Source: Acetobacteraceae bacterium (GTDB lineage Bacteria; Pseudomonadota; Alphaproteobacteria; Acetobacterales; Acetobacteraceae). Taken from it: 35,809 bases of DNA. A program made the translations under genes and the position numbers. Below are positions 1-8,747 of this stretch, one piece after another. Location: assembly GCA_003164455.1 (NCBI GenBank), contig PLTJ01000068.1, positions 4,141 to 39,949 of the forward strand. The letters are read 5' to 3'. Position 1 is the first letter of the stretch, and each line of letters starts with the position of its first letter. Below the pieces are notes generated by a model, which was given only the letters and a program-made list of their open reading frames with translations, was not told the origin of the DNA and did no database searches.

Positions 1-708
<708 letters not shown>

Positions 709-731
709 GCGGCGGGGCGGGTCTGACCGAG

Positions 732-766
732 CGGCCCCTGGGGCAACCCAGGGGCCGTTCTGTTTT
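732..766 (+). terminator. Rho-independent terminator of hppA
   Basis: A perfect 11-bp stem (CGGCCCCTGGG with CCCAGGGGCCG) closes a GCAA tetraloop of the stable GNRA type and is followed by TTCTGTTTT. It begins 23 bases after the hppA stop codon and points the same way, so it should separate hppA from the DUF2478 gene. Confidence 0.9.
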
Positions 767-814
767 ACGGTGTGCGCTCTGCCGCGCATCGCACCGATCT
801 GCTAACTTGGCATC

Positions 815-1369
815 ATGCACAACGACACCGACCAAGCTGACTCGTGCATCGCCGCGGTGGTGTTCGAGCGGAGTGACGATGTCGACGCCGCTATAATGGC
901 GGCAGTGGCCGCATTGCGTAAGGCCGGACTGAGCATCGGCGGCCTACTGCAGGCGTTCGGGCCGATGGTCGGCTCTGGCCGGCGGCGGATTACTCTTCTC
1001 GTTCTGCCCAGCGGCGAGCGGATCCGCCTGGATCAGCCGCTTGGCGCCGAAGCGCAGAGCTGCAGTCTGGACGGCGATGCTCTGGCTCGGGCGGCACAGG
1101 CGCTGCGCGAGGCGGTTGATGCGCGCCCGGACCTGCTCGTGGTGAGCCGGTTTGGCAAGCAGGAGGCGCTGGGCGGCGGGATGCGCGCCGAGATTGCCGA
1201 GGCGTTGCTTTCCGGCACGCCGGTGTTGGTGGCGGTGAGTACCTCGCTGCGTGCGGAGTGGGAGCGCTTCCTGGGAGCCCCGTCGCGCACGTTGCCGGTC
1301 TGTGCCGAGGCCATTGCCACCTGGGCGCTTGCCCAGGTGGCAATGGCGCGGCGCCGAGCCATCCCCTGA
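815..1369 (+). CDS. DUF2478 domain protein
   Basis: This 184-residue protein matches the DUF2478 family by recall of its pattern. It opens with an AAVVFERSDDVDAAI strand-turn, then KAGLSIGGLLQ, then an R-x-R-L-D-Q-x-LG block and CSLDGDALA. The segment DLLVVSRFGKQEALGGG looks like the Walker-B-like core (DLLVVNxFGKxEAxG in relatives), and it is followed by a GTPVLVAV strand. Family members are small presumed nucleotide-binding proteins; some lie beside molybdate transport genes, but no molybdenum gene is visible here. A classical Walker A loop is not evident, so NTP binding is an inference. ATG 815 is the first good start after the hppA terminator, though its ribosome site is weak. The next gene starts 62 bases downstream on the same strand. 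The function is unknown. Confidence 0.75.
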   Translation: MHNDTDQADSCIAAVVFERSDDVDAAIMAAVAALRKAGLSIGGLLQAFGPMVGSGRRRITLLVLPSGERIRLDQPLGAEAQSCSLDGDALARAAQALREAVDARPDLLVVSRFGKQEALGGGMRAEIAEALLSGTPVLVAVSTSLRAEWERFLGAPSRTLPVCAEAIATWALAQVAMARRRAIP

Positions 1370-1431
1370 TACATGGGGCACGCCGCGCTGGCGGGGCCGG
1401 GCTGGCCCGTTTCGTGCGAACACGAACGGGC

Positions 1432-2373
1432 ATGACAAGCAAGCGCTGCCTTACCCTGTCTGTCCCAATGCTTGCCGCCCTGTTGGCCTGCACCCCGAGT
1501 GGCATGTGTCGGGCCGATACGACGGCGGGATCACCGCCTTCTGCCATCTGGACACCTGCGTCACGGCCCGCATCCACGTTCTTTCGGATGCCGCCGGGCA
1601 CGTTCCCCCCTGCCACCGACCCACGGGCGCTGCCGGTCCCCACCGTGGCGGCGCCGAACCTCCCTGTTCGCCCGGCAACGATTGCCGGGTCGTTTCCGCC
1701 TTCGCCCGGCGAAGCGTGCCGGGTGGCCATTCTTGGGGCGGCCGCCCGCTACGGTATTCCCGCCGATCTGATGCTTGCCATCAGCCTGGTCGAAAGCGGC
1801 CGGACGGATCCCGCCACCGGGGTCAGGATGCCCTGGCCCTGGACGGCCAATGTCGAGGGGCAGGATTACCGGTTCGAAACCGCCGCACAGGCCGTCGCAT
1901 GGGTGCGCCAACAGCAGGCCCACAATGTCGTTTCGATCGACACCGGCTGCATGCAGGTGAACCTGAAGCACCATCCCGACGCCTTCGCAACCACCGAGGC
2001 GGCATTCGACCCGGAGCGCAACGCCGACTACGCCGCGCGCTTCTTGCGTTCCCTCTACGACGGCCCGGCCGACCGGGTGTGGTTGCGCGCGGCCGGCTTC
2101 TATCACTCGCAGACGCCGGAGCGCGCCGATTGGTACCGCGGGCTTGTCGAAACCGCGATGAAAGGTCCATTGCCCGCCCAGAGCGTGCCGCCCGGCATGT
2201 TCGGGTCGGTCGGAGGCGGTGGGCAGTCCTTATCGAACCATGCCGAGCGGGCACGGATTCTACCGGCGCCCAGCGGACAGGTCAGCCGTTCACTCGATGC
2301 CTACAGAAGAGGGGCGATTCCGGTTACGAACCATGGTCCACGGTTGTCGATCATGGCGTCGTTGCGGCGATAG
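1432..2373 (+). CDS. Lytic transglycosylase (SLT-fold) lipoprotein
   Basis: The product is 313 residues from ATG 1432. The longer ORF-track starts (1251, 1258) overlap the DUF2478 gene and would bury the signal sequence. From Met1 the N-terminus is basic, then hydrophobic, ending LAALLAC, which is a plausible lipobox with Cys20 as the lipidated residue. A proline-rich linker (about 35-90) leads to the lysozyme-like domain. ISLVESGR carries the presumed catalytic Glu (about residue 121). MPWPWTANVEG and SIDTGCMQVNLKHHPDAF are characteristic of this alphaproteobacterial transglycosylase group. Such enzymes cleave the MurNAc-GlcNAc bond of peptidoglycan in the periplasm, often to open space for envelope machines. 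The C-terminal 60 residues are low-complexity. The nearest envelope-machine genes (motBA) are far away, so no partner is assigned. Confidence 0.85.
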   Translation: MTSKRCLTLSVPMLAALLACTPSGMCRADTTAGSPPSAIWTPASRPASTFFRMPPGTFPPATDPRALPVPTVAAPNLPVRPATIAGSFPPSPGEACRVAILGAAARYGIPADLMLAISLVESGRTDPATGVRMPWPWTANVEGQDYRFETAAQAVAWVRQQQAHNVVSIDTGCMQVNLKHHPDAFATTEAAFDPERNADYAARFLRSLYDGPADRVWLRAAGFYHSQTPERADWYRGLVETAMKGPLPAQSVPPGMFGSVGGGGQSLSNHAERARILPAPSGQVSRSLDAYRRGAIPVTNHGPRLSIMASLRR

Positions 2374-2381
2374 GAGAACGT

Positions 2382-2448
2382 CGCTGACCGGCCGTTGGTC
2401 CTCAACCCGCCAGGACTCTCGGCGGTCGCTCCGGCAGGCCGGTCAGCG
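2382..2448. repeat. 12-bp perfect inverted repeat downstream of the transglycosylase gene
   Basis: CGCTGACCGGCC (2382-2393) and GGCCGGTCAGCG (2437-2448) are exact reverse complements separated by 43 bases, starting 9 bases after the transglycosylase stop. It lies between two convergent genes (transglycosylase plus, uxuA minus). It may help end transcription, but there is no U-rich tail. Nothing gene-like is supported in 2374-2649; the ORF at 2219-2623 runs mostly inside the preceding gene in another frame. Confidence 0.6.
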
Positions 2449-2649
2449 GCCTCCTACACCACGGGCCGGGACACGACCAAGCGACGCCGCATCGCACAAC
2501 GGAAAGTTAAGAAATGGGCAGGTTATTGAGACGGTCGACATTGCGGGACTCGATCGTAGACGCCATGGAGCGGAATCGGGACAACGCCGATACCGGACGG
2601 ATTACGGAAGTTTGACAAACTGAATGAGCGCCGACGTGGCGCTTTACCA

Positions 2650-3840
2650 TCATCTGACGCGCCCCGCGTGGAACGCTTCGATGGTCCGCAGCACGCCGCG
2701 AATCTCAGCCAGGCCTTTCAGGCGGCCGATATTCGAGTAGCCCGGGTTCATCTTCTTGCCGACATCGTCACCCAGTAGGTGGCCGTGATCCGGTCGCACG
2801 GGAATTTGTGCGTCGGCGCGGCCTTCGGTGGCCCGCCGCTCCTCCTCGCGCACCAGCGCGGCGGCGACCCCGATGAGGTCGGTGTCGCCGTCCAGGTGGT
2901 CGGCCTCGTAGAACGAGCCGTCAGGCTCGTGGCGCGTGTTGCGCAGATGGGCGAAGTGGATCCGTGGCGCGAACTCCTCGGCCATGGCGACAAGGTCGTT
3001 GCCGCGGTTGGAGCCGAACGAGCCAGTGCACAGAGTCAGGCCGCAAGCCTGGCTCGGCACCGCGGCGTACATCGCACGCACATCCGCCGCCGAACTCATC
3101 ACCCGCGGCAGGCCGAAGATCGGGAAGGATGGATCGTCCGCGTGGATGCACAGGCGGGCGCCTTCCTCGTCCGCGACCGGCACGATCTCGCGCAGGAAGG
3201 CGAACAGGTGCTCGCGCAGTCCTTCCGTCGAGATATCCCGGTAGAGGTCCAGCATGCGCGAAAATCCGGCACGGTCGTAAACGAAGTCGCGGGCGGGTAG
3301 CCAGTCGATCAGGATCTTCTCCAGTGCATCAATCTGCGCCGGGGTCTTGGTCTTGAAGCGCGCTTCCGCCGCGGCGATGCGTTCAGCCGGATAGTCAGCC
3401 TCGGCACCCTTGCGCTTCAGGACGAACAGGTCGTACATCGCAAAGTCAACAGAATCAAAACGCAAAGCATATCCGCCGGTCGGCAGCTTCCACGCGAGAT
3501 CGGTGCGCGTCCAGTCGGTAATTGCCATGAAATTATAGCAAATCACCTTTACCCCGGCGCGAGCGACTTCCCGGATGGACTGCTTGTAGTTGTCAATCTT
3601 GGTCTGGAAGTTTCCCGTGCGTGTCTTGATTTCCTCGCCCACGCCGATGCTCTCCACCACCGACCAGACGAGCCCAGCATCCTCGATCTGCTGGCGACGC
3701 TTCAGCACCTCGGCTTGAGGCCACGCGCCGCCGGTGTTGAGATGGTGCAGCGCGCTGACGACTCCCGTTGCCCCCGCCTGCTTGACGTTGTCCAGAGTAA
3801 CGACGTCGTCCGGACCGAACCATCGCCAGGTTTGCAGCAT
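2650..3840 (-). CDS. uxuA: Mannonate dehydratase
   Basis: The 396-residue product is the full length for UxuA (EC 4.2.1.8), which dehydrates D-mannonate to 2-keto-3-deoxy-D-gluconate in hexuronate breakdown. The N-terminus [12 protein letters not shown], then [13 protein letters not shown], is the standard opening of the TIM-barrel fold. Other hallmarks are [17 protein letters not shown], the metal-site region [41 protein letters not shown] and [13 protein letters not shown]. The enzyme normally uses Mn2+ or Fe2+ in the cytoplasm. A GAGG ribosome site lies about 5 bases before the ATG on the minus strand. It sits 39 bases downstream of uxuB on the same strand, forming a two-gene operon that covers two consecutive steps. 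A small 6-bp hairpin (2627-2643) follows the stop. Confidence 0.96.
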   Translation of the reverse strand: MLQTWRWFGPDDVVTLDNVKQAGATGVVSALHHLNTGGAWPQAEVLKRRQQIEDAGLVWSVVESIGVGEEIKTRTGNFQTKIDNYKQSIREVARAGVKVICYNFMAITDWTRTDLAWKLPTGGYALRFDSVDFAMYDLFVLKRKGAEADYPAERIAAAEARFKTKTPAQIDALEKILIDWLPARDFVYDRAGFSRMLDLYRDISTEGLREHLFAFLREIVPVADEEGARLCIHADDPSFPIFGLPRVMSSAADVRAMYAAVPSQACGLTLCTGSFGSNRGNDLVAMAEEFAPRIHFAHLRNTRHEPDGSFYEADHLDGDTDLIGVAAALVREEERRATEGRADAQIPVRPDHGHLLGDDVGKKMNPGYSNIGRLKGLAEIRGVLRTIEAFHAGRVR

Positions 3841-3879
3841 GTTGACCTCGAAGAATGAGATGAAGAAAAACGGGCCGCT

Positions 3880-5391
3880 TCAGCGGCGCAGGAAGTTGGC
3901 AAGCGCCCGGCGCATCCCGTCGGCCTGGATGGCGCGCAGGTTCTCCGTCACGGCGGTCTTGAAGGCGGCGTGCGCCCCGATTTCGGGCACGAAGATGTCG
4001 GATATGGCGAACAATGCGTCCACCAGCGTGCCGGCATCGTTCCCGCAGGATTCTCCGATTCGCAGCAGCCGGTCGCTCAGCGGGTCGGAAACGGTGTAAG
4101 GATTGCCGGCGTCGTTCCGGCCGGACAGGAAGCGCATCCAGGCTGCCACCACCAAAGCGACACAGCGCGCATCGCCGCCCGCACGCACCCGTTCGAGCGC
4201 CGGCTCGATGAGGCGCGGCGGCAGCTTCTGCGAGCCGTCCATGGCGATCTGAAGGGTCAGGTGCCGGATCGCCGGATTGCGGAACCGCTCTTCCAGCTCC
4301 GCAGTGTAGTGGTCGATATCCGTGCCCGGGACGGGCGGTACCGTCGGCACCAGGTCTTCGGCCCACAGGCGGTGGATGAAGGCCGACAGATCGGAATCGG
4401 CCATGGCAGCGGCCACTGTATCGAACCCGGCCACCACGCCGATATAGGCCAGCGCCGAATGCGCGCCGTTCAGGCAACGCAGCTTCATGAGTTCGAACGG
4501 ATGCACGTCGTCGACAAGCAGGGCGCCGACTTCCTCCCAGCGTGGCCGCCCGGCGGGAAAGTTGTCCTCGATTACCCACTGGCGAAACGGCTCAGTCACC
4601 ACCGGCCAAGCATCCGCGTAGCCGTAGGAAGCGGTCAGGAGCTGGCGGTCTTCGTCGCGGGTCGCCGGCGTGATGCGATCCACCATGGTGCACGGGAAGG
4701 CAATCTGCTCGGCGACGAACCGACCAAGACCGGCATCGCGCAGGGCCGCGAAGCGGGCAACGATACGGTGCACCTTGGCACCGTTCTGGGCGAGGTTGTC
4801 GCAGACCAGAACGGTGAAAGGCGCAATCTGCGCCTTCCGGCGACGATCAATGGCCTCGGTCAGCAATCCTGGAACGCTGCGCGGCAGCGCCGTTGCCGCA
4901 AGGTCGGCCTGGATGGCAGGGTGGGCCTCGTCCAGCTCGCCGGTTGCGGCATCCTGGCAATAGCCCTTCTCTGTCACCGTAAGCGTGACGATGCGCGTGC
5001 GCGGGTCCGTCATGTGCCGCAGCGTCGCTTCGCCCTCGTCCGGCACCGAAAGCAGCTCCGTCAAGGAGCCGACGACGCGCCCCCGGTCGCCGTCCGGGCC
5101 GCGTACCAGCAAAGTGTATAACCAGTCCTGTGGGCGTAGCGCGTCGCGGACGGCAGGCGAGAGCGGGTCGGCTCCGACGATGCCCCAATCCATGGTCCCG
5201 GCGGCGAGCACATCATCGGTATAGACGGCCAGATGCGCTCGGCAGAAAGCCCCCGGACCCACATGCACGATACCCGGCGAAACGCTGGACCGATCGTAGC
5301 GGGGCTTCTGGATGGATGTCGGGATCGCGGTCAGATTGGCCTGTGAAAGCCGCAGCGTCGACACTGTGCCGTTCGTCTTGGCGACCGTCAT
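3880..5391 (-). CDS. uxuB: Fructuronate reductase / mannitol dehydrogenase family (D-mannonate oxidoreductase)
   Basis: This 503-residue protein is a polyol-specific long-chain dehydrogenase. The Rossmann start is IVHVGPGAFCRAHLAVYTDDVL (about residues 42-63). The family signature around CTMVDRITPATRDED is present. The catalytic motif MKLRCLNGAHSALAYIG carries Lys, Asn and His in the K-x4-N-x2-H spacing known from Pseudomonas mannitol dehydrogenase. Adjacency to uxuA argues for D-fructuronate to D-mannonate conversion with NADH (EC 1.1.1.57) rather than mannitol oxidation, but sequence alone does not fully separate the two activities. It is the first gene of the minus-strand operon. A small palindrome 31 bases upstream of its start is a candidate operator. 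No regulator gene or uxaC is in the window. A 383-residue open frame on the opposite strand is only a shadow. Confidence 0.92.
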   Translation of the reverse strand: MTVAKTNGTVSTLRLSQANLTAIPTSIQKPRYDRSSVSPGIVHVGPGAFCRAHLAVYTDDVLAAGTMDWGIVGADPLSPAVRDALRPQDWLYTLLVRGPDGDRGRVVGSLTELLSVPDEGEATLRHMTDPRTRIVTLTVTEKGYCQDAATGELDEAHPAIQADLAATALPRSVPGLLTEAIDRRRKAQIAPFTVLVCDNLAQNGAKVHRIVARFAALRDAGLGRFVAEQIAFPCTMVDRITPATRDEDRQLLTASYGYADAWPVVTEPFRQWVIEDNFPAGRPRWEEVGALLVDDVHPFELMKLRCLNGAHSALAYIGVVAGFDTVAAAMADSDLSAFIHRLWAEDLVPTVPPVPGTDIDHYTAELEERFRNPAIRHLTLQIAMDGSQKLPPRLIEPALERVRAGGDARCVALVVAAWMRFLSGRNDAGNPYTVSDPLSDRLLRIGESCGNDAGTLVDALFAISDIFVPEIGAHAAFKTAVTENLRAIQADGMRRALANFLRR

Positions 5392-5421
5392 GACCCGATC
5401 CTCTAGAAGCCCTTATCCCCA

Positions 5422-5435
5422 GTATGGTAGCATAC
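5422..5435. promoter_or_regulatory. Palindromic site upstream of uxuB (candidate GntR-type operator)
   Basis: GTATGGTAGCATAC has GTATG/CATAC arms with a 4-base centre, overlapping a GGTA-GCA-TACC dyad. It is 31-44 bases upstream of the uxuB start, where a repressor would act. Hexuronate operons are often controlled by GntR-family repressors such as UxuR or ExuR, whose operators contain GGT..ACC dyads. The assignment is an inference from position and symmetry only. Confidence 0.35.
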
Positions 5436-5572
5436 CCGACGCCAACGCCATCATGAACGTGCCATCGGAAGTCGGCTGGGCGCTTGCTACCGCTGCTGCG
5501 GCACGGTTTCAATCCGGCGCTACGATCCGCTACTGTGGCTCGACCCGCTGCCCAGACCAGACAGGACCCGAC

Positions 5573-6994
5573 GTGTCCGCATCCACACTCGCCCCGCCCA
5601 GCCGCGCCGTGCCTCCGCCCCGTTCCGCCGCGCCCGGCGTGCCCGTGCCGATCGGCGAGGTGTACACCATCGCGCAGGAATACATCGAGGCCAACAGGCT
5701 GGATGCCGCGGAGCGGATGCTGGGTCACATCCTCGGGCCGCTGCCGAACCATCCGGATTCGCTGCACGCCAAGGGGCTCATTGCCTATCGCCGCGGCCGG
5801 CTGGACCAGGCGGTGGCGCTGATGGAGCGAGGTATCGCCACCGGTGGCACGCGGCCCGTGCACTGGCGCAACATCTCCGAGGCGTACCGACTGGTCGGGC
5901 GGTTGGACGACGCGTTGGCGGCGGCACGCCGGGCGGTGACGCTGGACCCGGCCGATCCGCTGGGACCGTTCAACCTGGCGATGGTGTTGTACGATCGTAT
6001 GGAGTTGCCTGCCTGTATTGCGGCCGCGCGGCACTGCCTGGATTTGCGGCCTGATCTGCCGCAGGGTCACATGAAGATGGCGCAGGCCCTGCTGCTGACC
6101 GGCGAAATGGCGAGTGGCTGGGAGCACTATGAATGGCGCTACCAGATCCCGGGTGCTGCCCCACTGATGCCGTCCACCGACCGCAAGCAGTGGGACGGGC
6201 GCCCGCTGCGTGGCGAACGGCTGCTGCTGATCGGCGACCAGGGCTACGGAGACGTGGTGATGTTCGCCCGCTACGTTCCCTGGGTGCGCAGCCGCGCCGA
6301 TATCGTCGTACTGGCCTGCAGCCGGGAGATGGAGCCGACCATGCGGCGCATGTTCCCGGGGGTGAAAATCTACACCCAGTGGGATCTTATCCCGCCCTAC
6401 ACCTGCTTCTGCCCGTTATCTGGGCTGCCGCGGTTGCACGGCACGACGCTGGAGAACATCCTACCCGTCGGGTCGCCTTACCAGGCCGACCCGGCGCTGG
6501 CGGCGCAGTGGAAGGCACGGCTGGACCGCGACATTCCGCTCGGGCTGCGCCGGGTGGGCATCGCCTGGGCGGGCCGGCCAACACATAACAACGACCGCAA
6601 CCGCTCGCTGGCGCTGTCGGCTTTCGCGCCAATCGGAGCGGTGGAAGGCATCGCCCTGGTGTCGCTCCAGAAGGGCCCGGCGGCGGCACAGGCGAAGGCG
6701 TGGGACGGCACCGCGAAGCTGTTGGATCTCGATGCTGAGATCGGTAGCTTCGAGGATACCGCGGCGATCATCGATGGGCTCGACCTGGTGGTCTGCGTCG
6801 ACACCTCGGTGGGGCATGTGGCTGGGGTGATGGGCAAGCCGGCTTGGATCATGCTGCCCTACGCGCCGGACTGGCGCTGGCTGATCGGGCGTTCGGACAC
6901 GCCCTGGTATCCGACATTGCGACTGTTCCGCGCCCCTGCTCCGAAACGGCTGGACGCGGCGGTTGCCGCAGTGGCCGCGGCACTCGCGGGCTGA
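5573..6994 (+). CDS. TPR-repeat protein with GT9/heptosyltransferase-like domain
   Basis: I place the start at GTG 5573 (473 residues), preceded by AGGA with a 6-base spacer. The ORF-track start at 5312 overlaps uxuB and its promoter region. Residues about 23-190 form several tetratricopeptide repeats, for example GEVYTIAQEYIEANRLDAAE, NHPDSLHAKGLIAYRRGRL and DPADPLGPFNLAMVLY. From about residue 221 (GDQGYGDVVMFARYVPW) the protein resembles the ADP-heptose LPS heptosyltransferase fold. This part includes VGIAWAGRPTH-NNDRNRS and the C-terminal nucleotide-sugar site CVDTSVGHVAGVMGKP (about 408) followed by PYAPDWRW. This TPR-GT9 architecture is common in alphaproteobacteria and may modify surface glycans or proteins. 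The acceptor is unknown. Its 3' end is 10 bases from the convergent YjbR gene. Confidence 0.82.
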   Translation: MSASTLAPPSRAVPPPRSAAPGVPVPIGEVYTIAQEYIEANRLDAAERMLGHILGPLPNHPDSLHAKGLIAYRRGRLDQAVALMERGIATGGTRPVHWRNISEAYRLVGRLDDALAAARRAVTLDPADPLGPFNLAMVLYDRMELPACIAAARHCLDLRPDLPQGHMKMAQALLLTGEMASGWEHYEWRYQIPGAAPLMPSTDRKQWDGRPLRGERLLLIGDQGYGDVVMFARYVPWVRSRADIVVLACSREMEPTMRRMFPGVKIYTQWDLIPPYTCFCPLSGLPRLHGTTLENILPVGSPYQADPALAAQWKARLDRDIPLGLRRVGIAWAGRPTHNNDRNRSLALSAFAPIGAVEGIALVSLQKGPAAAQAKAWDGTAKLLDLDAEIGSFEDTAAIIDGLDLVVCVDTSVGHVAGVMGKPAWIMLPYAPDWRWLIGRSDTPWYPTLRLFRAPAPKRLDAAVAAVAAALAG

Positions 6995-7004
6995 CGCCGC
7001 GCGA

Positions 7005-7346
7005 CTACGTACGTGTGCTGACGGCCAAGCGCTTCGGCGCCGTCATGCGCCAACTGCGGTCGATCAGGTCTGCCAGTTCGTGCCAGTCCGTGGTGCGGTC
7101 CAACCGGATGCCGATCCAGCCGTTGCGCCCGACATAGGGCGGCACGAAGAAGCGCTCCGGCGCCACCTCCACCAGCATCAGTTGCACACCCGGCGGGGCC
7201 TTGCACCACACCGCCTCGCCCGGTTCGGCAACATGCATGGCGAAGATGCGGCCACGCACGCGGAAGGTGGCACAATCCCAGGTGCGGCGCTCTTCGGCTT
7301 CCGGCAAAGCCAGGCACAGGTGGCGCAGACGTACCAGCGCGGCCAC
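7005..7346 (-). CDS. MmcQ/YjbR family protein
   Basis: A short 113-residue protein of the MmcQ/YjbR (DUF419) family. It is recognised from the LRHLCLALPEAEERRTWDCATFRVRGRIFAM opening, CKAPPG, then RFFVPPYVGRNGWIGIRLD and the closing WHELADLIDRSWRMTAPKRL. The family has a cyaY/YjbR-like alpha-beta fold. It is often annotated as DNA-binding from structure, but its cellular role is not settled. The start is GTG at 7346, only 3 bases after the stop of the HNH gene, so it is almost certainly translated by coupling from the same mRNA. No catalytic residues are evident. Confidence 0.85.
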   Translation of the reverse strand: MAALVRLRHLCLALPEAEERRTWDCATFRVRGRIFAMHVAEPGEAVWCKAPPGVQLMLVEVAPERFFVPPYVGRNGWIGIRLDRTTDWHELADLIDRSWRMTAPKRLAVSTRT

Positions 7347-7349
7347 GGC

Positions 7350-7937
7350 TCAGTTTTCCAGTTCGCTATCCCAGTACAGGAAGTCCCGCCAACTCTGGTG
7401 CAGGTAGTTCGGCGGGAAGGCGCGGCCATTGTCTTGCAATTCCCAGGTGGAGGGCTGGCGTGGCGCGCGCCGCGGATACATCCGACATTCGCGTGGTAGC
7501 CTGCTGCCTTTACGCAGGTTGCACGGGCCACAGGCAGTGACGACGTTCTCCCAGGCGGTGCGACCACCCCGGCAGCGCGGGATGACGTGGTCGAAGGTCA
7601 AGTCCGGAGTGGGTTGGCGCCCGCCGCAATACTGGCAGGCGAAGGCGTCGCGCAGGAACACATTGAACCGGGTGAAGGCCGGGCGGCGCGCGGCTGGGAT
7701 GTAGTCCTTCAGCGCGATCACGCTGGGCAGGCGCATGGACAGGTTGGGCGAATGGACCTCGACCTCGTACTCGCTCAACACGCTCACACGGTCGAGAAAC
7801 ACCGCTTTGACGGCGTCCTGCCAGGACCAGACGGATAACGGGAAATACGACAACGGACGAAAGTCCGCGTTCAGGACAAGCGCAGGAAAGTGTTGTTCGC
7901 CGTCAGGCAAAACCAACTCCCCAAGGTGCGGCACCAT
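7350..7937 (-). CDS. HNH endonuclease
   Basis: The 195-residue protein carries a zinc-type HNH domain in its second half. It has the first CxxC pair CQYC (101-104), then DLTFDHVIPRCRGGRTAWENVV with Asp116-His117 and Asn131, and a second CxxC (136-139, CGPCN) followed by LRKG. The first half starts PALVLNADFRPLSYFPLSVWSWQDAVKAVF, a block typical of a widely conserved alphaproteobacterial HNH family of unknown duty. The HNH fold implies metal-dependent DNA nicking or cleavage. The family is usually chromosomal, and no methylase or other restriction partner lies nearby. A sigma-70-like promoter is visible upstream, and the YjbR gene follows after 3 bases. The substrate is unknown. Confidence 0.88.
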   Translation of the reverse strand: MVPHLGELVLPDGEQHFPALVLNADFRPLSYFPLSVWSWQDAVKAVFLDRVSVLSEYEVEVHSPNLSMRLPSVIALKDYIPAARRPAFTRFNVFLRDAFACQYCGGRQPTPDLTFDHVIPRCRGGRTAWENVVTACGPCNLRKGSRLPRECRMYPRRAPRQPSTWELQDNGRAFPPNYLHQSWRDFLYWDSELEN

Positions 7938-7972
7938 AGACCTGGGGGAGGTTAACCGAAACGCCCCGCCAG

Positions 7973-8001
7973 ATATTGTGCGCCGCAGTGTACCGGGTCA
8001 A
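7973..8001 (-). promoter_or_regulatory. Candidate sigma-70 promoter for the HNH-YjbR operon
   Basis: On the minus strand, TTGACC (7996-8001) is separated by 17 bases from CAATAT (7973-7978), about 35 bases before the ATG at 7937. The -35 matches 5 of 6 consensus bases; the -10 is weak. A GGTTAACC palindrome lies between it and the gene. Confidence 0.4.
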
Positions 8002-8058
8002 TTTATCGCATCGCCTTGACGTCACCGCAAGCCGGACGGGGCGGGTTTCACTGCTCGG

Positions 8059-8709
8059 TCACGCGGCGCAGGCGCGTTGCAGAAACAGTGCGCCTGCGGC
8101 CAGGCCGGCTTCGTCGATGCCGTGGCCGAGACGTGGGCAGAACAGGCTGTCGACGGCGAAACCGGCGGCGCGCAGCGCGCATTCCGCTGCGCGCGAGCGG
8201 GACGCCGGCACGACGTCGTCGGCCTCGCCGTGCACCAGCAGGATCGGCGGACGCGACTGCGTCTGTGCCAGCAGCTCCGGCGCGAGCAGGGCACCGGAGT
8301 AGGCGAGGATGGCGCGTGGCGTCACGGCCCGGCGCGGCCCGGCATGCAACACGATCATCGCGCCCTGACTGAATCCAACCAGCGCGCAAGCGTCACCGGG
8401 CAGGCCGAGTCGCGCCAGTTCCGCATCGAGGAAATCGTCGAGCAGCAGCGAGGCGGCGTCCGCTCCGGCCTGCATCTGCGCCGGCGTGCGGTTCCAGAGA
8501 GGGAACCATTGGCGGCCCATCGGCGCGGAGTCATACGGCTCGGGCGCATCGGGGGCGACGAAGGCGGCCTGCGGCAGGGCCGCCGCCCACGACGGGGCGA
8601 GGTCGATCAGGTCGTGCCCGTCGGCGCCGACGCCGTGGCAGAGCACGACCAGTTGCTCCGCCCGTCCCTGTTTAGGTCCCCAGCGTGGGCCGTCCAGCAT
8701 CGCCTGCAC
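8059..8709 (-). CDS. Alpha/beta-hydrolase, phospholipase/carboxylesterase family
   Basis: The 216-residue length fits the small acyl-protein-thioesterase/carboxylesterase family. The oxyanion-side strand is LVVLCHGVGADGHDLIDLAPSW. The nucleophile elbow GFSQGAM places Ser at about 114. The acid is in HGEADDVVP (Asp about 164) and the catalytic His in LGHGID (about 196). A complete Ser-Asp-His triad is therefore visible and no signal peptide is present, so the enzyme should act in the cytoplasm on a short-chain ester or thioester; the true substrate is unknown. A second Met three codons in is an alternative start. It is divergent from gluQ, with only 38 bases between start codons, so the two promoters must share or overlap that gap. 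Confidence 0.88.
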   Translation of the reverse strand: MQAMLDGPRWGPKQGRAEQLVVLCHGVGADGHDLIDLAPSWAAALPQAAFVAPDAPEPYDSAPMGRQWFPLWNRTPAQMQAGADAASLLLDDFLDAELARLGLPGDACALVGFSQGAMIVLHAGPRRAVTPRAILAYSGALLAPELLAQTQSRPPILLVHGEADDVVPASRSRAAECALRAAGFAVDSLFCPRLGHGIDEAGLAAGALFLQRACAA

Positions 8710-8747
8710 TCCCGGTTGGCGGCTGCGGCCTGTATATCGGACCGCAC

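Noticed and set aside
2219-2623. 134-codon frame spanning the end of the transglycosylase gene and the following gap.
   Set aside because: More than a third overlaps the transglycosylase gene in another frame. The product is Arg-rich without motifs and crosses the 12-bp inverted repeat.
3970-5121. 383-codon plus-strand frame opposite uxuB.
   Set aside because: UxuB has full-length, motif-complete coding on the other strand. The plus frame gives no recognisable protein.
7178-7567. 129-codon minus frame across the YjbR/HNH junction.
   Set aside because: It overlaps two recognised genes out of frame. Its Cys/Arg/Pro-rich translation is a shadow.
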